Source of the DNA: Candidatus Dojkabacteria bacterium
GTDB taxonomy: Bacteria; Patescibacteria; Dojkabacteria; B142; JAFGFJ01
Assembly: GCA_016931155.1 (NCBI GenBank)
Contig: JAFGFJ010000006.1
Span: forward strand, 124,001 to 188,000
Direction: 5' to 3'
Length of the DNA: 64,000 bases
Shown here: one piece after another, positions 9,740 through 17,512 of the stretch
Position numbering within the stretch: position 1 is the stretch's first letter
Layout: every line of letters begins with the position of its first letter
The notes under the pieces: generated by a model
Told to the model about the DNA's origin: nothing
The model's database searches: none
Seen by the model: only the letters and a program-made list of their open reading frames with translations
Position numbers and translations under genes: made by a program

Positions 9740-9755
9740 ATTATTGATCAATAAT
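9740..9755. promoter_or_regulatory. Perfect 16-bp palindrome, operator candidate
   Basis: ATTATTGATCAATAAT is a perfect palindrome ending 23 bases upstream of the start of the gene at 9717. Its position and symmetry fit a binding site for a dimeric regulator. No regulator is identified nearby. Confidence 0.45.
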
Positions 9756-9919
9756 TGTTGAATGTCAAATACCCGATATGTTACTCAGGGAAGTAGCTTC
9801 AGTGGGACTTCACTTTACTGCAATGGATGATGCTCCAAGGGTATCTTTTTTAAAAAGAGTCACTAACTGACAAATTTGGGACGGTATCTTTTAATGAAAT
9901 AGTTTTGGGAGAATCGAAT

Positions 9920-9994
9920 TGGTGACCCTACCGGGAATCGAACCCGGATTGCATGATTGAGAATCATGTGTCCTAACCGTTAGACGATAGGGCC
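9920..9994 (-). tRNA. tRNA-Glu (anticodon CTC)
   Basis: The minus strand folds as a full cloverleaf: acceptor GGCCCTA pairs with TAGGGTC (one G-U), the anticodon loop is TTCTCAA with anticodon CTC, and the T arm carries GGTTCGATTC. Discriminator A and a genomically encoded CCA are present. GGCCCTA at the 5' end is typical of bacterial tRNA-Glu. The flanking 9756-9919 and 9995-10119 stretches hold nothing I recognise. Confidence 0.95.
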
Positions 9995-10119
9995 GTTAAA
10001 ATTGCAATAAATCAACTTCCAAAGGATTTTATCACACTGAAACGAAAAAATAGAGTAACTGTTTACCCGATTTACCGAGAATTTTGTGACAAAGAAGAAA
10101 AGGGTGTATACAAATCAGA

Positions 10120-11226
10120 CTATTTATCCATTTTTATATTTATATCTCCAGCTGTCATTTCTACATTTATTTCGAGTGTTTTACTCATTCTGTCGTAATT
10201 TCTTGTCTCATAAGTTCCTTTCCTGTTTACACCATCAAATGTTTCTCCATCGATTTCCAGACTGCCTGCAGTAATTTTATACATTACCTTAATTCCGATA
10301 TCTTCAGGAAAATAGAGGTTCAAATCACCTGCTGTAAGTTCAATAGACATAATTTCCGGGACTGATTGTCTGCCTAAATCAATGTCTAAATCTCCTGCGG
10401 TCATTTCTATTTGAAAATTATTAATACGTAAAGAATCAAAATCTATGTCTCCGACTCCTGCGGTCATATTAAATTTAAGATCTGTCAGAACTTCAGGATT
10501 TCCCAGAATGAAATCATATTTTCTTTTGGATGAGTTTCTAAAAGGAAATGACCAGAATATCTCATCCTCAGTATCAAATCCGATCTCCAATGTATCATCT
10601 CTTTTTTCTGTCTTAACAACTGGTTTCCCATGTCCCTCAGAGTATTCTGCGTCTACTCTAAAGTAATTATTCGTATCGTCTTCGGTCAAAGTAAACTCTC
10701 CTGCAGTTACATCTATCGATACCTCTCTTTTTTCGATATCCTCATAATCATCTCTTTTTATGGTTATTGTCTCTTGCACTTCCAGGGGTACTTTGATGTT
10801 GACTGATTGTTCAAGATCAACATTTAAATTATTCCTGAACCAATCTCTAAAGGAATTATTGTTTATCGATATTACAATTGTAATGATTAGAGAAAGAATT
10901 AAAAAAGTCAGACAGCCCAATACCAGATTTAAAATCCTGGATCTTCCTATAATGAGCTGAATTCCTGCAAATATAATAAAGAGAGGCCAAAACTTCCACA
11001 GTGAACCCCATCCCCACCAGGGAACGACACCGAAGTTACTTAGAAGGAAAAGAGTTCCGATAAATATCAAAAAGAAAGCCCACAAAACACCCCCTGTACT
11101 TCTGTTTTCTTTTTGTTCTTTAGAAGTATTTTCCTCCCCTTCAATCTTTTCTCCCGCAAAATCACTCTTAGACTGAAAGTTTTCTTCTTTGGTTTTCAAG
11201 GGTTTTATCTTTTTATTTTTTGACAT
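10120..11226 (-). CDS. LiaF-like envelope-stress protein with TAG-repeat beta domain
   Basis: The 368-residue protein has a charged N-terminus, three or four transmembrane segments (about 46-120, with the WxxxWPLFIIFAGIQLIIG pattern of LiaI/LiaF-like and DUF5668 proteins), and a beta-rich C-terminal half. That half repeats a TAG[DEVS] turn six times (for example MTAGDLDIDL, LTAGDLNLYF, MTAGDINIKM), as in toast-rack/DUF4097-type adhesin folds. Such proteins act in sensing cell-wall stress. It overlaps the preceding PspC-domain gene by 14 bases, so the two are translationally coupled. Confidence 0.8.
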   Translation of the reverse strand: MSKNKKIKPLKTKEENFQSKSDFAGEKIEGEENTSKEQKENRSTGGVLWAFFLIFIGTLFLLSNFGVVPWWGWGSLWKFWPLFIIFAGIQLIIGRSRILNLVLGCLTFLILSLIITIVISINNNSFRDWFRNNLNVDLEQSVNIKVPLEVQETITIKRDDYEDIEKREVSIDVTAGEFTLTEDDTNNYFRVDAEYSEGHGKPVVKTEKRDDTLEIGFDTEDEIFWSFPFRNSSKRKYDFILGNPEVLTDLKFNMTAGVGDIDFDSLRINNFQIEMTAGDLDIDLGRQSVPEIMSIELTAGDLNLYFPEDIGIKVMYKITAGSLEIDGETFDGVNRKGTYETRNYDRMSKTLEINVEMTAGDINIKMDK

Positions 11227-11698
11227 TTCTGAAAAGGATTAAAATACCAAAAGCAATTATTATAAGAGGCCATATTTTATCAAATCTGAGTATTTTTATA
11301 TTGAAAAGACTGTCAAACAAGAAGATAAATCCTACAACAATAATGATCATTCCCCAAATAAGCCGGGAATCATTTGATCTGCTTCCTTTGATTATTTCTT
11401 TAGCTTTCTGCTCAACTTCTTTGATGTTGTTCTGAAGAGTCTTTTGTCCTGTTTCCTGTACGTTTTCTTCTGATGGAATTATTATCCAAAGTATAATATA
11501 GATTAAAATTCCTGACCCACCAAACAATGTCACTAAGATAAAGACAATTCGGACAATAGAGGGGTCTATTCCGAAGTATTCTCCAAGTCCACCAGAGACT
11601 CCACCTATAATTTTATTTACTTCTGATCTGCAAAGCGCACCGGGTGAGGTAGACTGCCCTTGTTTTGAAGTTTTCTCTGTTTTATTTTTCATAATCAA
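11213..11698 (-). CDS. PspC-domain membrane protein
   Basis: The 161-residue protein begins with a PspC domain: GGVSGGLGEYFGIDPSIVRI followed by the hydrophobic segment ending in WIIIPSEE is the family signature. A second membrane unit (LIWGMIIIVVGFIFLFDSLF and a further helix) resembles the LiaI-type module of its partner. PspC proteins relay envelope stress at the cytoplasmic membrane. It is first in a two-gene unit with the LiaF-like gene. Confidence 0.85.
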   Translation of the reverse strand: MIMKNKTEKTSKQGQSTSPGALCRSEVNKIIGGVSGGLGEYFGIDPSIVRIVFILVTLFGGSGILIYIILWIIIPSEENVQETGQKTLQNNIKEVEQKAKEIIKGSRSNDSRLIWGMIIIVVGFIFLFDSLFNIKILRFDKIWPLIIIAFGILILFRNVKK

Positions 11699-11839
11699 AT
11701 CATGACGAAATTACAGAAGTCTAACTCTAAATTTGATAAAAATCAACAAATCCAATTGCGGTTCTCGCCTGTTTCAGTATCATCATAGAATTGGAAAAGA
11801 CTCAAATGACAATAGCCAGCTGAGCATTGTATGTATTTT

Positions 11840-12447
11840 TTAACCGAGATTTTCAGAAACTTTTTCCCAGTTTATGATATTCCAGAAGGCTGAAATATAA
11901 TCCGTTCTTCTATTTTGATACTTAAGATAGTAAGCATGCTCCCATACATCAATTACCAATAAAGGTCTGCCACTGATCTCGGCGATATCCATTAAAGGAT
12001 TATCCTGGTTTGGGGTGGAAGTTATGACAAGGTCGGATTTACACTTAATAAGCCATGCCCAGCCTGAGCCTAACCTTCCAGCCGCTGTATTTGTGAACTC
12101 CTCTTTAAATTTTTCGATTGATCCGAAAGCCTTTTCTAATTCTCCTTTTATCTTTCCTGCAGGTTCTCCTCCATTCGGTGATAATATCTCCCAAAAAAAG
12201 TGTGGTTCCAGTGTCCGCCACCATTATTCCTTACTGCCAAACCTATGTCTTGGGGAAGACCGTTAATATTTGCAATTAATTCCTCTAAGGTTTTGTCTTT
12301 AAGCTCAGGACTTGAATCAATAGCTATATTTAATTTATCTATGTAGGTCTGATGATGTTTGCTGTGATGAATCTCCATCGTTTTTGTGTCAATATGTGGT
12401 TCCAATGCATCGAATGAGAAAGTTAAGTCTGGGAGAGTGAATGACAT
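11840..12447 (-). pseudogene. sodA: Superoxide dismutase (Mn-type) interrupted by a one-base frameshift
   Basis: From ATG at 12447 the frame encodes a typical Fe/Mn superoxide dismutase N-terminus (FTLPDLTFSFDALEPHID, then HSKHHQTYI, then NNGGGHWNHTFF). It then leaves frame at a run of seven T (minus strand; 12193-12199). Adding one T restores WEILSPNGG and everything to the end, including GSGWAWL, TPNQDNPL and the metal-binding DVWEHAYY, ending at TAA 11840-11842. The restored length is about 202 residues, normal for the family. The GGGHWNH and NQD residues favour manganese. A homopolymer sequencing error, a real null mutation or slippage-dependent expression are all possible. Confidence 0.85.
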
Positions 12448-12462
12448 GAGTGGTTTTGTCAA

Positions 12463-12831
12463 AATTTAGATAGAGAAAGCACTTTATGTTAGCAATTTAG
12501 ACTGTTTTCAGTCAATAAATAAAGAAACAATACTCAGCAGAAATTATTATAATTAATCTTATACCTATGGGCTAAGCCAGTAGATTTTCAGTTGGAAATC
12601 TCCTTGTCTGTGGAAAAAGAGCAAAGTATATGTTTTTATTCAGTCTGAAGATGTGGTAAAGGTTGAAATTTTTGTATAGACTGTGAGCCATATATGATGA
12701 TCATGATTTCTAGAGGTAGGACTTTGATATTGTCTTTATTGAGGTGCAAGACATCTTTGAGGTCTGCAATTGACAGGAATTTGTAATTCTATTTGAATTA
12801 TACAACAAAACAACAGTTTACGACTTGAATT
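12463..12831. other. Intergenic region between sodA and the histidine kinase
   Basis: No coding frame is convincing here. For the minus strand a TTGACT/TAACAT pair with 18-base spacing (12515-12486) could be the sodA promoter, and GACTG-TTTT-CAGTC (12500-12513) forms a small hairpin overlapping its -35. A TATAAT box lies near 12550 on the plus strand. Nothing else stands out. Confidence 0.4.
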
Positions 12832-14385
12832 ATGGGTATAGATAAACACACTTATCAAGCACAAAGCCAAGGAAGGGACAGAAATGAAATAGATCCTATT
12901 AATATGGCTCTGAACATGTCTCGTGTTGCTACCGCATTTGTGCCAATTTCTTCTTATTCCGGACATGAAGGAGTTATGGTAAATAAACTATTTACAGATC
13001 TGTTTGGGTGCGATTCAGACGAGATTAACAGTGTAGTCCGTCTGTCTTGTGTACTAAGGAATGATCAGTGGCGGGACGAATTAGAACTCAAAAACTATAT
13101 TCAAAGAATAAAGGATGCTCCTAATACTCACGAAATCAGAACTTTGAGTGATAAGAATGGGGGTAAATTTATGGCAGATATAGAATACTCCATAATATCA
13201 AACAATGATGATGAGCCCTTCCTTCTTTCAGTAACAATTAGAAATGTTACTGAAGAACTTCAGAAAGCCGAAGATTTGCGTAGAGAGAGTGAAAGAAGAC
13301 TTTTTGATTTCATAAATAAAGCACCTTTCGGGATTATTCTTACCAGTGATGGATTAGTAATTTCTCTAAATCCTGCGGCTCTTAAAATACTTGGGTATGC
13401 TGAGGGGGATAGTATGGCAATACGTGAAACTGGATCTCTATATGCATACAAAGAAGAAAGAGATATTTTTAAAGAACGGCTTGAAAATAGTGATGATGGT
13501 ATAGTAGATGGTGTAAGGGTATATATGAAGAGAAAGGACGGAGAGCTGGTGCTTTGCAGTTTTACTGCAGTGCGTCAAATGAATAATACGGGAGAGGAAA
13601 TAGGTTATGCCTTGATGTTCAGGGATGTAACCCAGGAGGAAGAAGCAAGACGTCTTGAGTTGACTCTTGCTGAAACGAGGCAGAGAGAGATTATCAGACA
13701 GGAAAACCACGATAAGTATACCCACGATATAGCTAATATAATATCAGTAATGAGGTTGCAGGTTTATTCTGCGATGAATGCAGTTGGGAGTGAGAAAGTG
13801 CTTAAGAATATTCAAGGCATTGCAGAGCAGATTAATCGGTTATATGACTATTTTCAACTTGATTGTAAATCAGATTCAGAAGGACAGATAAGCTATCACT
13901 TTAACGAAATGAAGGTTGAATCAGCCATTCAATTTTTTAAAAACGTTGTTTCTTCATATGAAGGTCCTGCACAAGAAAAAGGTCTGAATTTTGGTTTTCA
14001 GCGAAAAGAAAATATTGAGGGAAATGGAAAGAATTGTGTTGTAAGTATTGATAAAAATGCAACAGAGCGATTGCTTACAAATTTACTAAATAATGCAATC
14101 AAGTACACAATAGAAGGTAGTGTTTTGATGGATGTATATACTGATTCAGACAACTTGATTATTGAATGTAAGGATACTGGCTGTGGAATACCAAAAAACG
14201 AACAAAAAAGAGTTTTTGAATCAGGGTATAGAGCTGCAAATTCTTCCAGAACAGAGGGAAAAGGACTTGGACTCTCAATAGTCAAGGAAATAGTTGAAGC
14301 TCATAAAGGAAAAATCGAATTACAAAGTACTCCTGGAGAAGGTTCCACTTTTACGGTTAAATTGCCACTTATTGTTAGGGAATAG
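12832..14385 (+). CDS. Soluble PAS-domain sensor histidine kinase
   Basis: The 517-residue protein has no membrane helix. It contains two PAS-like domains (about 25-140 and 155-275, the second with APFGIILTSDGLVISLNPAA and ending FRDVTQEEEAR), a dimerisation/phosphoacceptor helix with THDIANIISVM (His298), and a HATPase domain: N box LLTNLLNNAIKYT, G1 DTGCGIP, F-like KRVFESGYR and G2 GKGLGLSIV. It should autophosphorylate on His298 in response to a cytosolic signal. No response regulator is adjacent, so it is an orphan kinase in this window. It uses an ATG start at 12832. Confidence 0.9.
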   Translation: MGIDKHTYQAQSQGRDRNEIDPINMALNMSRVATAFVPISSYSGHEGVMVNKLFTDLFGCDSDEINSVVRLSCVLRNDQWRDELELKNYIQRIKDAPNTHEIRTLSDKNGGKFMADIEYSIISNNDDEPFLLSVTIRNVTEELQKAEDLRRESERRLFDFINKAPFGIILTSDGLVISLNPAALKILGYAEGDSMAIRETGSLYAYKEERDIFKERLENSDDGIVDGVRVYMKRKDGELVLCSFTAVRQMNNTGEEIGYALMFRDVTQEEEARRLELTLAETRQREIIRQENHDKYTHDIANIISVMRLQVYSAMNAVGSEKVLKNIQGIAEQINRLYDYFQLDCKSDSEGQISYHFNEMKVESAIQFFKNVVSSYEGPAQEKGLNFGFQRKENIEGNGKNCVVSIDKNATERLLTNLLNNAIKYTIEGSVLMDVYTDSDNLIIECKDTGCGIPKNEQKRVFESGYRAANSSRTEGKGLGLSIVKEIVEAHKGKIELQSTPGEGSTFTVKLPLIVRE

Positions 14386-14513
14386 TACAATACTTTGCTT
14401 ATCTAGTGGCTTAGTTCACCGAAGTGCAAATATCTCGTGAAATTTTCTTGATTATTTCTATGTTTTGTGTGAAAAATTTAGAGTAAAATATTTTATTTAT
14501 TAAACTGTTCCAA

Positions 14514-14669
14514 GTGGCTGCAAAAAAAGCAAAAAAGCCTGCAAAAAAAGTTAAGAAGCCGACAAAAAAGAAGGTTTCTGTGAAAAAGGCATTGAAGAAG
14601 GTTGCAAAAAAACCTGCAAAGAAAAAGGTGGCAAAGAAGAAGACTGTGAAGAAAGCAAAGAAGAAATAG
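14514..14669 (+). CDS. Lysine/alanine-rich histone H1-like peptide
   Basis: From GTG at 14514 a 51-residue frame consists almost only of Lys, Ala, Pro, Val and Thr (pattern AAKKAKKPAKKVKKPTKK and variants), ending at TAG 14667-14669. This is the composition of bacterial histone H1-like/AlgP-type tails that bind DNA or RNA without a fold. An intrinsic terminator follows immediately at 14691, supporting a real short transcript. The start is uncertain because no ATG precedes it. The opposite strand has a long open frame only because of the AAA/AAG repetition. Confidence 0.65.
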   Translation: MAAKKAKKPAKKVKKPTKKKVSVKKALKKVAKKPAKKKVAKKKTVKKAKKK

Positions 14670-14690
14670 TTTTGAACTGAAATAAGTATT

Positions 14691-14722
14691 AAGATAACAC
14701 CCGAAAAGGCGTTATCTTTTTT
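14691..14722 (+). terminator. Rho-independent terminator after the H1-like gene
   Basis: AAGATAAC and GTTATCTT form the base of a stem extended by CC/GG with one mismatch, closing on a CGAAAA loop and followed by a run of T. It begins 22 bases after the TAG stop. Confidence 0.85.
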
Positions 14723-14949
14723 GCTGATTGTATGGTTTATGATGAGATTTACTGAAAGAGAAATCAATGCTGTTTGTTAGACGAAAAATGCTACTGTAGT
14801 AGTTTAATAAAATCTCTTAAACTCAGTACCCCGTTTTCAGGGTATCTGGCATCTGTGTCCAATTTTCAGGTTGTTTGAAAGTATGAACGGGAAATATTGG
14901 ATGCTTAAGTTGATTTAGCGAACTGGCAGAAGGTATAATCTCGTGATGT

Positions 14950-15021
14950 TCCGCCTTAGCTCAATGGTAGAGCGCTCGGCTGTTAACCGATCGGTTGCAG
15001 GTTCGAATCCTGCAGGCGGAG
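14950..15021 (+). tRNA. tRNA-Asn (anticodon GTT)
   Basis: Acceptor TCCGCCT pairs with AGGCGGA, the D arm has AGCTCAATGGTAGAGC, the anticodon loop is CTGTTAA giving GTT, and the T arm is GCAGG-TTCGAAT-CCTGC. Discriminator G is followed by CA, so a full CCA is not encoded. The gene marks the left edge of an accessory region. Confidence 0.95.
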
Positions 15022-15114
15022 CATTTTTATTTGTTGCAGCATTATCAGCTATTGCTTTGATTTTCATTCCACTTCACGTTAAAGACAAAAGTTCTACAAT
15101 GAGAGTCAATTTCT

Positions 15115-15402
15115 TTAACTAGCATTCAATTCTTGATGTACAACCGAAGCAATATAACTTTGATACGGAAGCCCCTTTTGTTTTGCTTGAACCTTAGCCC
15201 GTCTGACATCCCTAGCGGAAAGTCGTAAAGTTACTACTTCCCTTCTTACTCTAGTATTTTTTGCAATAGAAGAGAGCTCGTTCAATCTTTTGTTAGATGG
15301 CTTTTCTAGGTTTATTTCTTCATTATCAATAGCTTTAAGCAATTCTAATTCATCACTATCAAGTGATATATTTGTATGATCGTTTTGATTAAAATTTTTC
15401 AT
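15115..15402 (-). CDS. CopG/ribbon-helix-helix-type antitoxin partner
   Basis: The 95-residue protein ends in a DNA-binding module: VTLRLSARDVRRAKVQAKQK followed by GLPYQSYIASVVHQ, the ribbon plus two helices seen in CopG-type antitoxins that accompany BrnT-like toxins. The N-terminal half is acidic and Asn-rich and probably wraps the toxin. It overlaps the toxin gene by 14 bases and follows it in order, the usual arrangement for brnTA. Such antitoxins neutralise the toxin and repress the operon. Confidence 0.8.
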   Translation of the reverse strand: MKNFNQNDHTNISLDSDELELLKAIDNEEINLEKPSNKRLNELSSIAKNTRVRREVVTLRLSARDVRRAKVQAKQKGLPYQSYIASVVHQELNAS

Positions 15403-15676
15403 TTTTCGAATTTAATAAATATTTTTTGGTAAACTTTCTACTTGGGACTATTGTTTTTAAGAAAACTACATCATCTCTGATCACATAAGGGACGAAATAA
15501 GCGTAATTTTCAATATCAACTACAAAACAATTTTGATGAGAATACTTTACTTTATTTGGATGCTTTCCTTCAAATAGTATTCTTTTCTCCTCAATAGCTA
15601 GCTCCACTTGCTCGAAACTAATATTTCGATTTTTAATCAGCCACCTATTCTTTTCATCATTCCAATCTAATATCAT
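15389..15676 (-). CDS. BrnT-like ribonuclease toxin
   Basis: The 95-residue protein starts ILDWNDEKNRWLIKNRNISF, matching the 'W...KN..l...r.isFe.v' opening of BrnT-like toxins, and ends with FLKTIVPSRKFTKKYL, the typical 'iflkTiiPsRkatkkYl' tail of this subgroup. BrnT folds like RelE-type RNases and degrades RNA; here that is inferred from family membership. It is the first gene of the toxin-antitoxin unit, so translation of toxin precedes antitoxin as in brnTA systems. Confidence 0.8.
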   Translation of the reverse strand: MILDWNDEKNRWLIKNRNISFEQVELAIEEKRILFEGKHPNKVKYSHQNCFVVDIENYAYFVPYVIRDDVVFLKTIVPSRKFTKKYLLNSKNEKF

Positions 15677-15735
15677 TAGTTTGTGTACTACTTTCGTAGT
15701 ATATCATAAATTGAAGCAGAAAAGAAAGTTAGAAT

Positions 15736-15888
15736 TTAATAGTTCAATATATTATTTGTTAAATGTAGAATTAATTCAGGTGATTTATAGAATTTTGCCC
15801 AATCAATAGTTCTAACTTCGTCCCATAATGGGAGCCAAGAAATTTGTTCAATAGGAATCTGTAGTGAAAAATACTTCAAAGCGATCTT
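15736..15888 (-). other. Open frame across repeat copy 1 (gene remnant or short leader ORF)
   Basis: A 50-codon frame without an ATG (possible TTG start near 15879) reads IPIEQISWLPLWDEVRTIDW across repeat copy 1 and continues to TAA at 15736-15738, 60 bases upstream of the BrnT-like gene. The residue composition looks protein-like. The same phrase LPLWDEVRTI is read through copy 3. Its 5' end overlaps the divergent membrane-protein gene, so it may be the 3' remnant of a lost gene. Confidence 0.35.
15808..15834 (+). repeat. 27-bp compound palindromic repeat, copy 1
   Basis: The element consists of AGTTCTAACT (arms AGTT/AACT), TCG and the perfect 13-bp palindrome TCCCATAATGGGA, followed by G. 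Copies 1 and 3 agree over 31 bp. It lies 29 bases upstream of the gene at 15864. Confidence 0.9.
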
Positions 15889-16253
15889 TCAAAAAAAATC
15901 TGTTGCAAAATTTAAAACGAGCTTCTAGCAGGATTTCTTCGTTTAATACCTCAATAGTAAAAAATCTAGCAAATAAAGAAAAAGAGACCTTTGAACAGTT
16001 ATTTTTTTTGGCTGGGGTATGTGTTGGTTTCTTCTTGAATTTAACTGCATCAATTATGTACGAACTTATTAGACACTCGATAGTATTACAGATCGGAGTC
16101 TTAATTGTGTCCATGGTGTCTATAGTCGGTACTGTATATTTAATAAATAAAATGTATATTAAACCCTATAAAGCTTTGTTGGAAATTAGCAAAAGTACTA
16201 AAAATCTTGAAGAAGAGATTAATCATATGGTTAAAGAGACTAAGGAAATATGA
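15864..16253 (+). CDS. Small two-helix membrane protein in the repeat-bounded island
   Basis: From GTG at 15864, 129 residues: a very basic N-terminal 35 residues (MKNTSKRSFKKNLLQNLKRA), two transmembrane helices (about 44-68 and 74-95) and an amphipathic charged C-terminus likely to form a coiled coil. No family is recognised. Repeat copy 1 precedes it and copy 2 begins at the base after its TGA stop, so it sits like a cassette gene. Its strand is opposite to its neighbours. Confidence 0.6.
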   Translation: MKNTSKRSFKKNLLQNLKRASSRISSFNTSIVKNLANKEKETFEQLFFLAGVCVGFFLNLTASIMYELIRHSIVLQIGVLIVSMVSIVGTVYLINKMYIKPYKALLEISKSTKNLEEEINHMVKETKEI

Positions 16254-16280
16254 AGTTCTAACTTCGTCCCATAATGGGAG
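16254..16280 (+). repeat. 27-bp compound palindromic repeat, copy 2
   Basis: This copy is identical to copies 1 and 3 over 27 bases and begins immediately after the TGA of the 15864-16253 gene. The flanks are unrelated to those of the other copies. Confidence 0.9.
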
Positions 16281-16378
16281 TTCATAACTTGAGTAAACAT
16301 TTTCAGATTACACACTACTGCACATTCAAACCTATATTCTTTCTGCAACAGTGCTGAGAGAAAGTTGGCTTAAACTTT

Positions 16379-17512
16379 TTATCCGATCTCGTGTACCAGT
16401 TCTGAATAAACAACGCCAGCGTCAGGTTTTATAACCACATTTATTGAAGAGCCTTCATTGGTCACAGATAGTCTTACCTCATCTATATCAACCTGCTGCC
16501 TAATTAATTCTTCCACTAATCGCATTTGAAGATCAGGACTTGTTATCCACCCGCCTACTAACCGACTTTTAAGCTTTGTTTTGTCAATACCATATTTTTC
16601 AATTAGACCATTTTTCTGCCTAGATAAGATTTCCTCCGCACTCTGTCCATCATCCATATGTGTAATTGCTCGCGCGATATTTCCATTTCTTCCTTTACCA
16701 TAACTTATTACTACCACACAAGGTTCTACACCCTTAGTAACTACCTCCTCTTCTTGATCATCTGTAAAATAGGTGTCTTTTTGACCTACAATATGCCCTT
16801 TAATTTTTTCAATTACAGCACTATCGACTTCTCTTATATTTCTTGCAAAAGTTTTCTCTTTTAATAATTCAGTAAATTCCTTTCTTTTTATTAATGAATC
16901 AGTAGCATCATCAAGCATTTTTTTGTCGGGAGTGAAATTAAACCTGGGTGACCTATTAATTAAGCCTAAACCATCTTCATCCTTAAACAAATCCTTGAAT
17001 GAATTTATGATTAAGGAAGGTGGATGTATTGTTCTGAACGTAATGCTATCAGAATCATCTTCTATTATTAACTCAAATTCTGCTTCAGAGCTGTCCTCTA
17101 TTGCCTTTTTAAAAGTTAACCTAAGAGCACCTTTGTATAAATGCTCAGCATCAACTTTAATATCAAATCTATTACCAAATCCCTGAATTGTTGAACTGAT
17201 TTTGCTTGGTGTCTTCCATTCTATTGGCTCACTCTCCAAGCCAAAGATAATTCTAACCTTACCATATAAGCCATCTACTTTTATTGGATAACCATGTATC
17301 AATGGTTCATCTTTTATTATGGTTTCAGGTAATACTTTAATTTTGAGAGCATCTAAGGCATTTGGGCTATCATTTAGGCTCTCCATAAAAACATCATAGG
17401 TATTTTGAGTCCATATTCTCCTTCTAAGCAACTCATTTGCAGCTACTAATCCTTCATTCTTATAGATCTCATGAGGAGTTGCATATCTATTTGAGTCAAA
17501 AGGCCAATTCAT
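16379..17512 (-). CDS. Unknown protein with a CheD-like C-terminal domain
   Basis: The 377-residue protein has no signal peptide. Residues 1-250 are not recognised. Residues 258-370 resemble the CheD/deamidase fold: PCVVVISYGKGRNGNIARAI with Cys265, ITHM with His285, then KLKSRLVGGW and a paired strand pattern ending in GVVYSEL. CheD uses a Cys/His pair with a similar spacing and a conserved GG loop. No chemotaxis genes are in the window, so a chemotaxis role is unlikely; protein glutamine deamidase or an effector role is speculation. Its ATG overlaps the stop of the short frame through repeat copy 3 (TAATG). Confidence 0.6.
   Translation of the reverse strand: MNWPFDSNRYATPHEIYKNEGLVAANELLRRRIWTQNTYDVFMESLNDSPNALDALKIKVLPETIIKDEPLIHGYPIKVDGLYGKVRIIFGLESEPIEWKTPSKISSTIQGFGNRFDIKVDAEHLYKGALRLTFKKAIEDSSEAEFELIIEDDSDSITFRTIHPPSLIINSFKDLFKDEDGLGLINRSPRFNFTPDKKMLDDATDSLIKRKEFTELLKEKTFARNIREVDSAVIEKIKGHIVGQKDTYFTDDQEEEVVTKGVEPCVVVISYGKGRNGNIARAITHMDDGQSAEEILSRQKNGLIEKYGIDKTKLKSRLVGGWITSPDLQMRLVEELIRQQVDIDEVRLSVTNEGSSINVVIKPDAGVVYSELVHEIG

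Noticed and set aside
14411..14767. Minus-strand 118-residue Phe-rich frame
   Set aside because: It is the complement of the AAA/AAG-rich H1-like gene; the Phe runs are a reflection of Lys codons.
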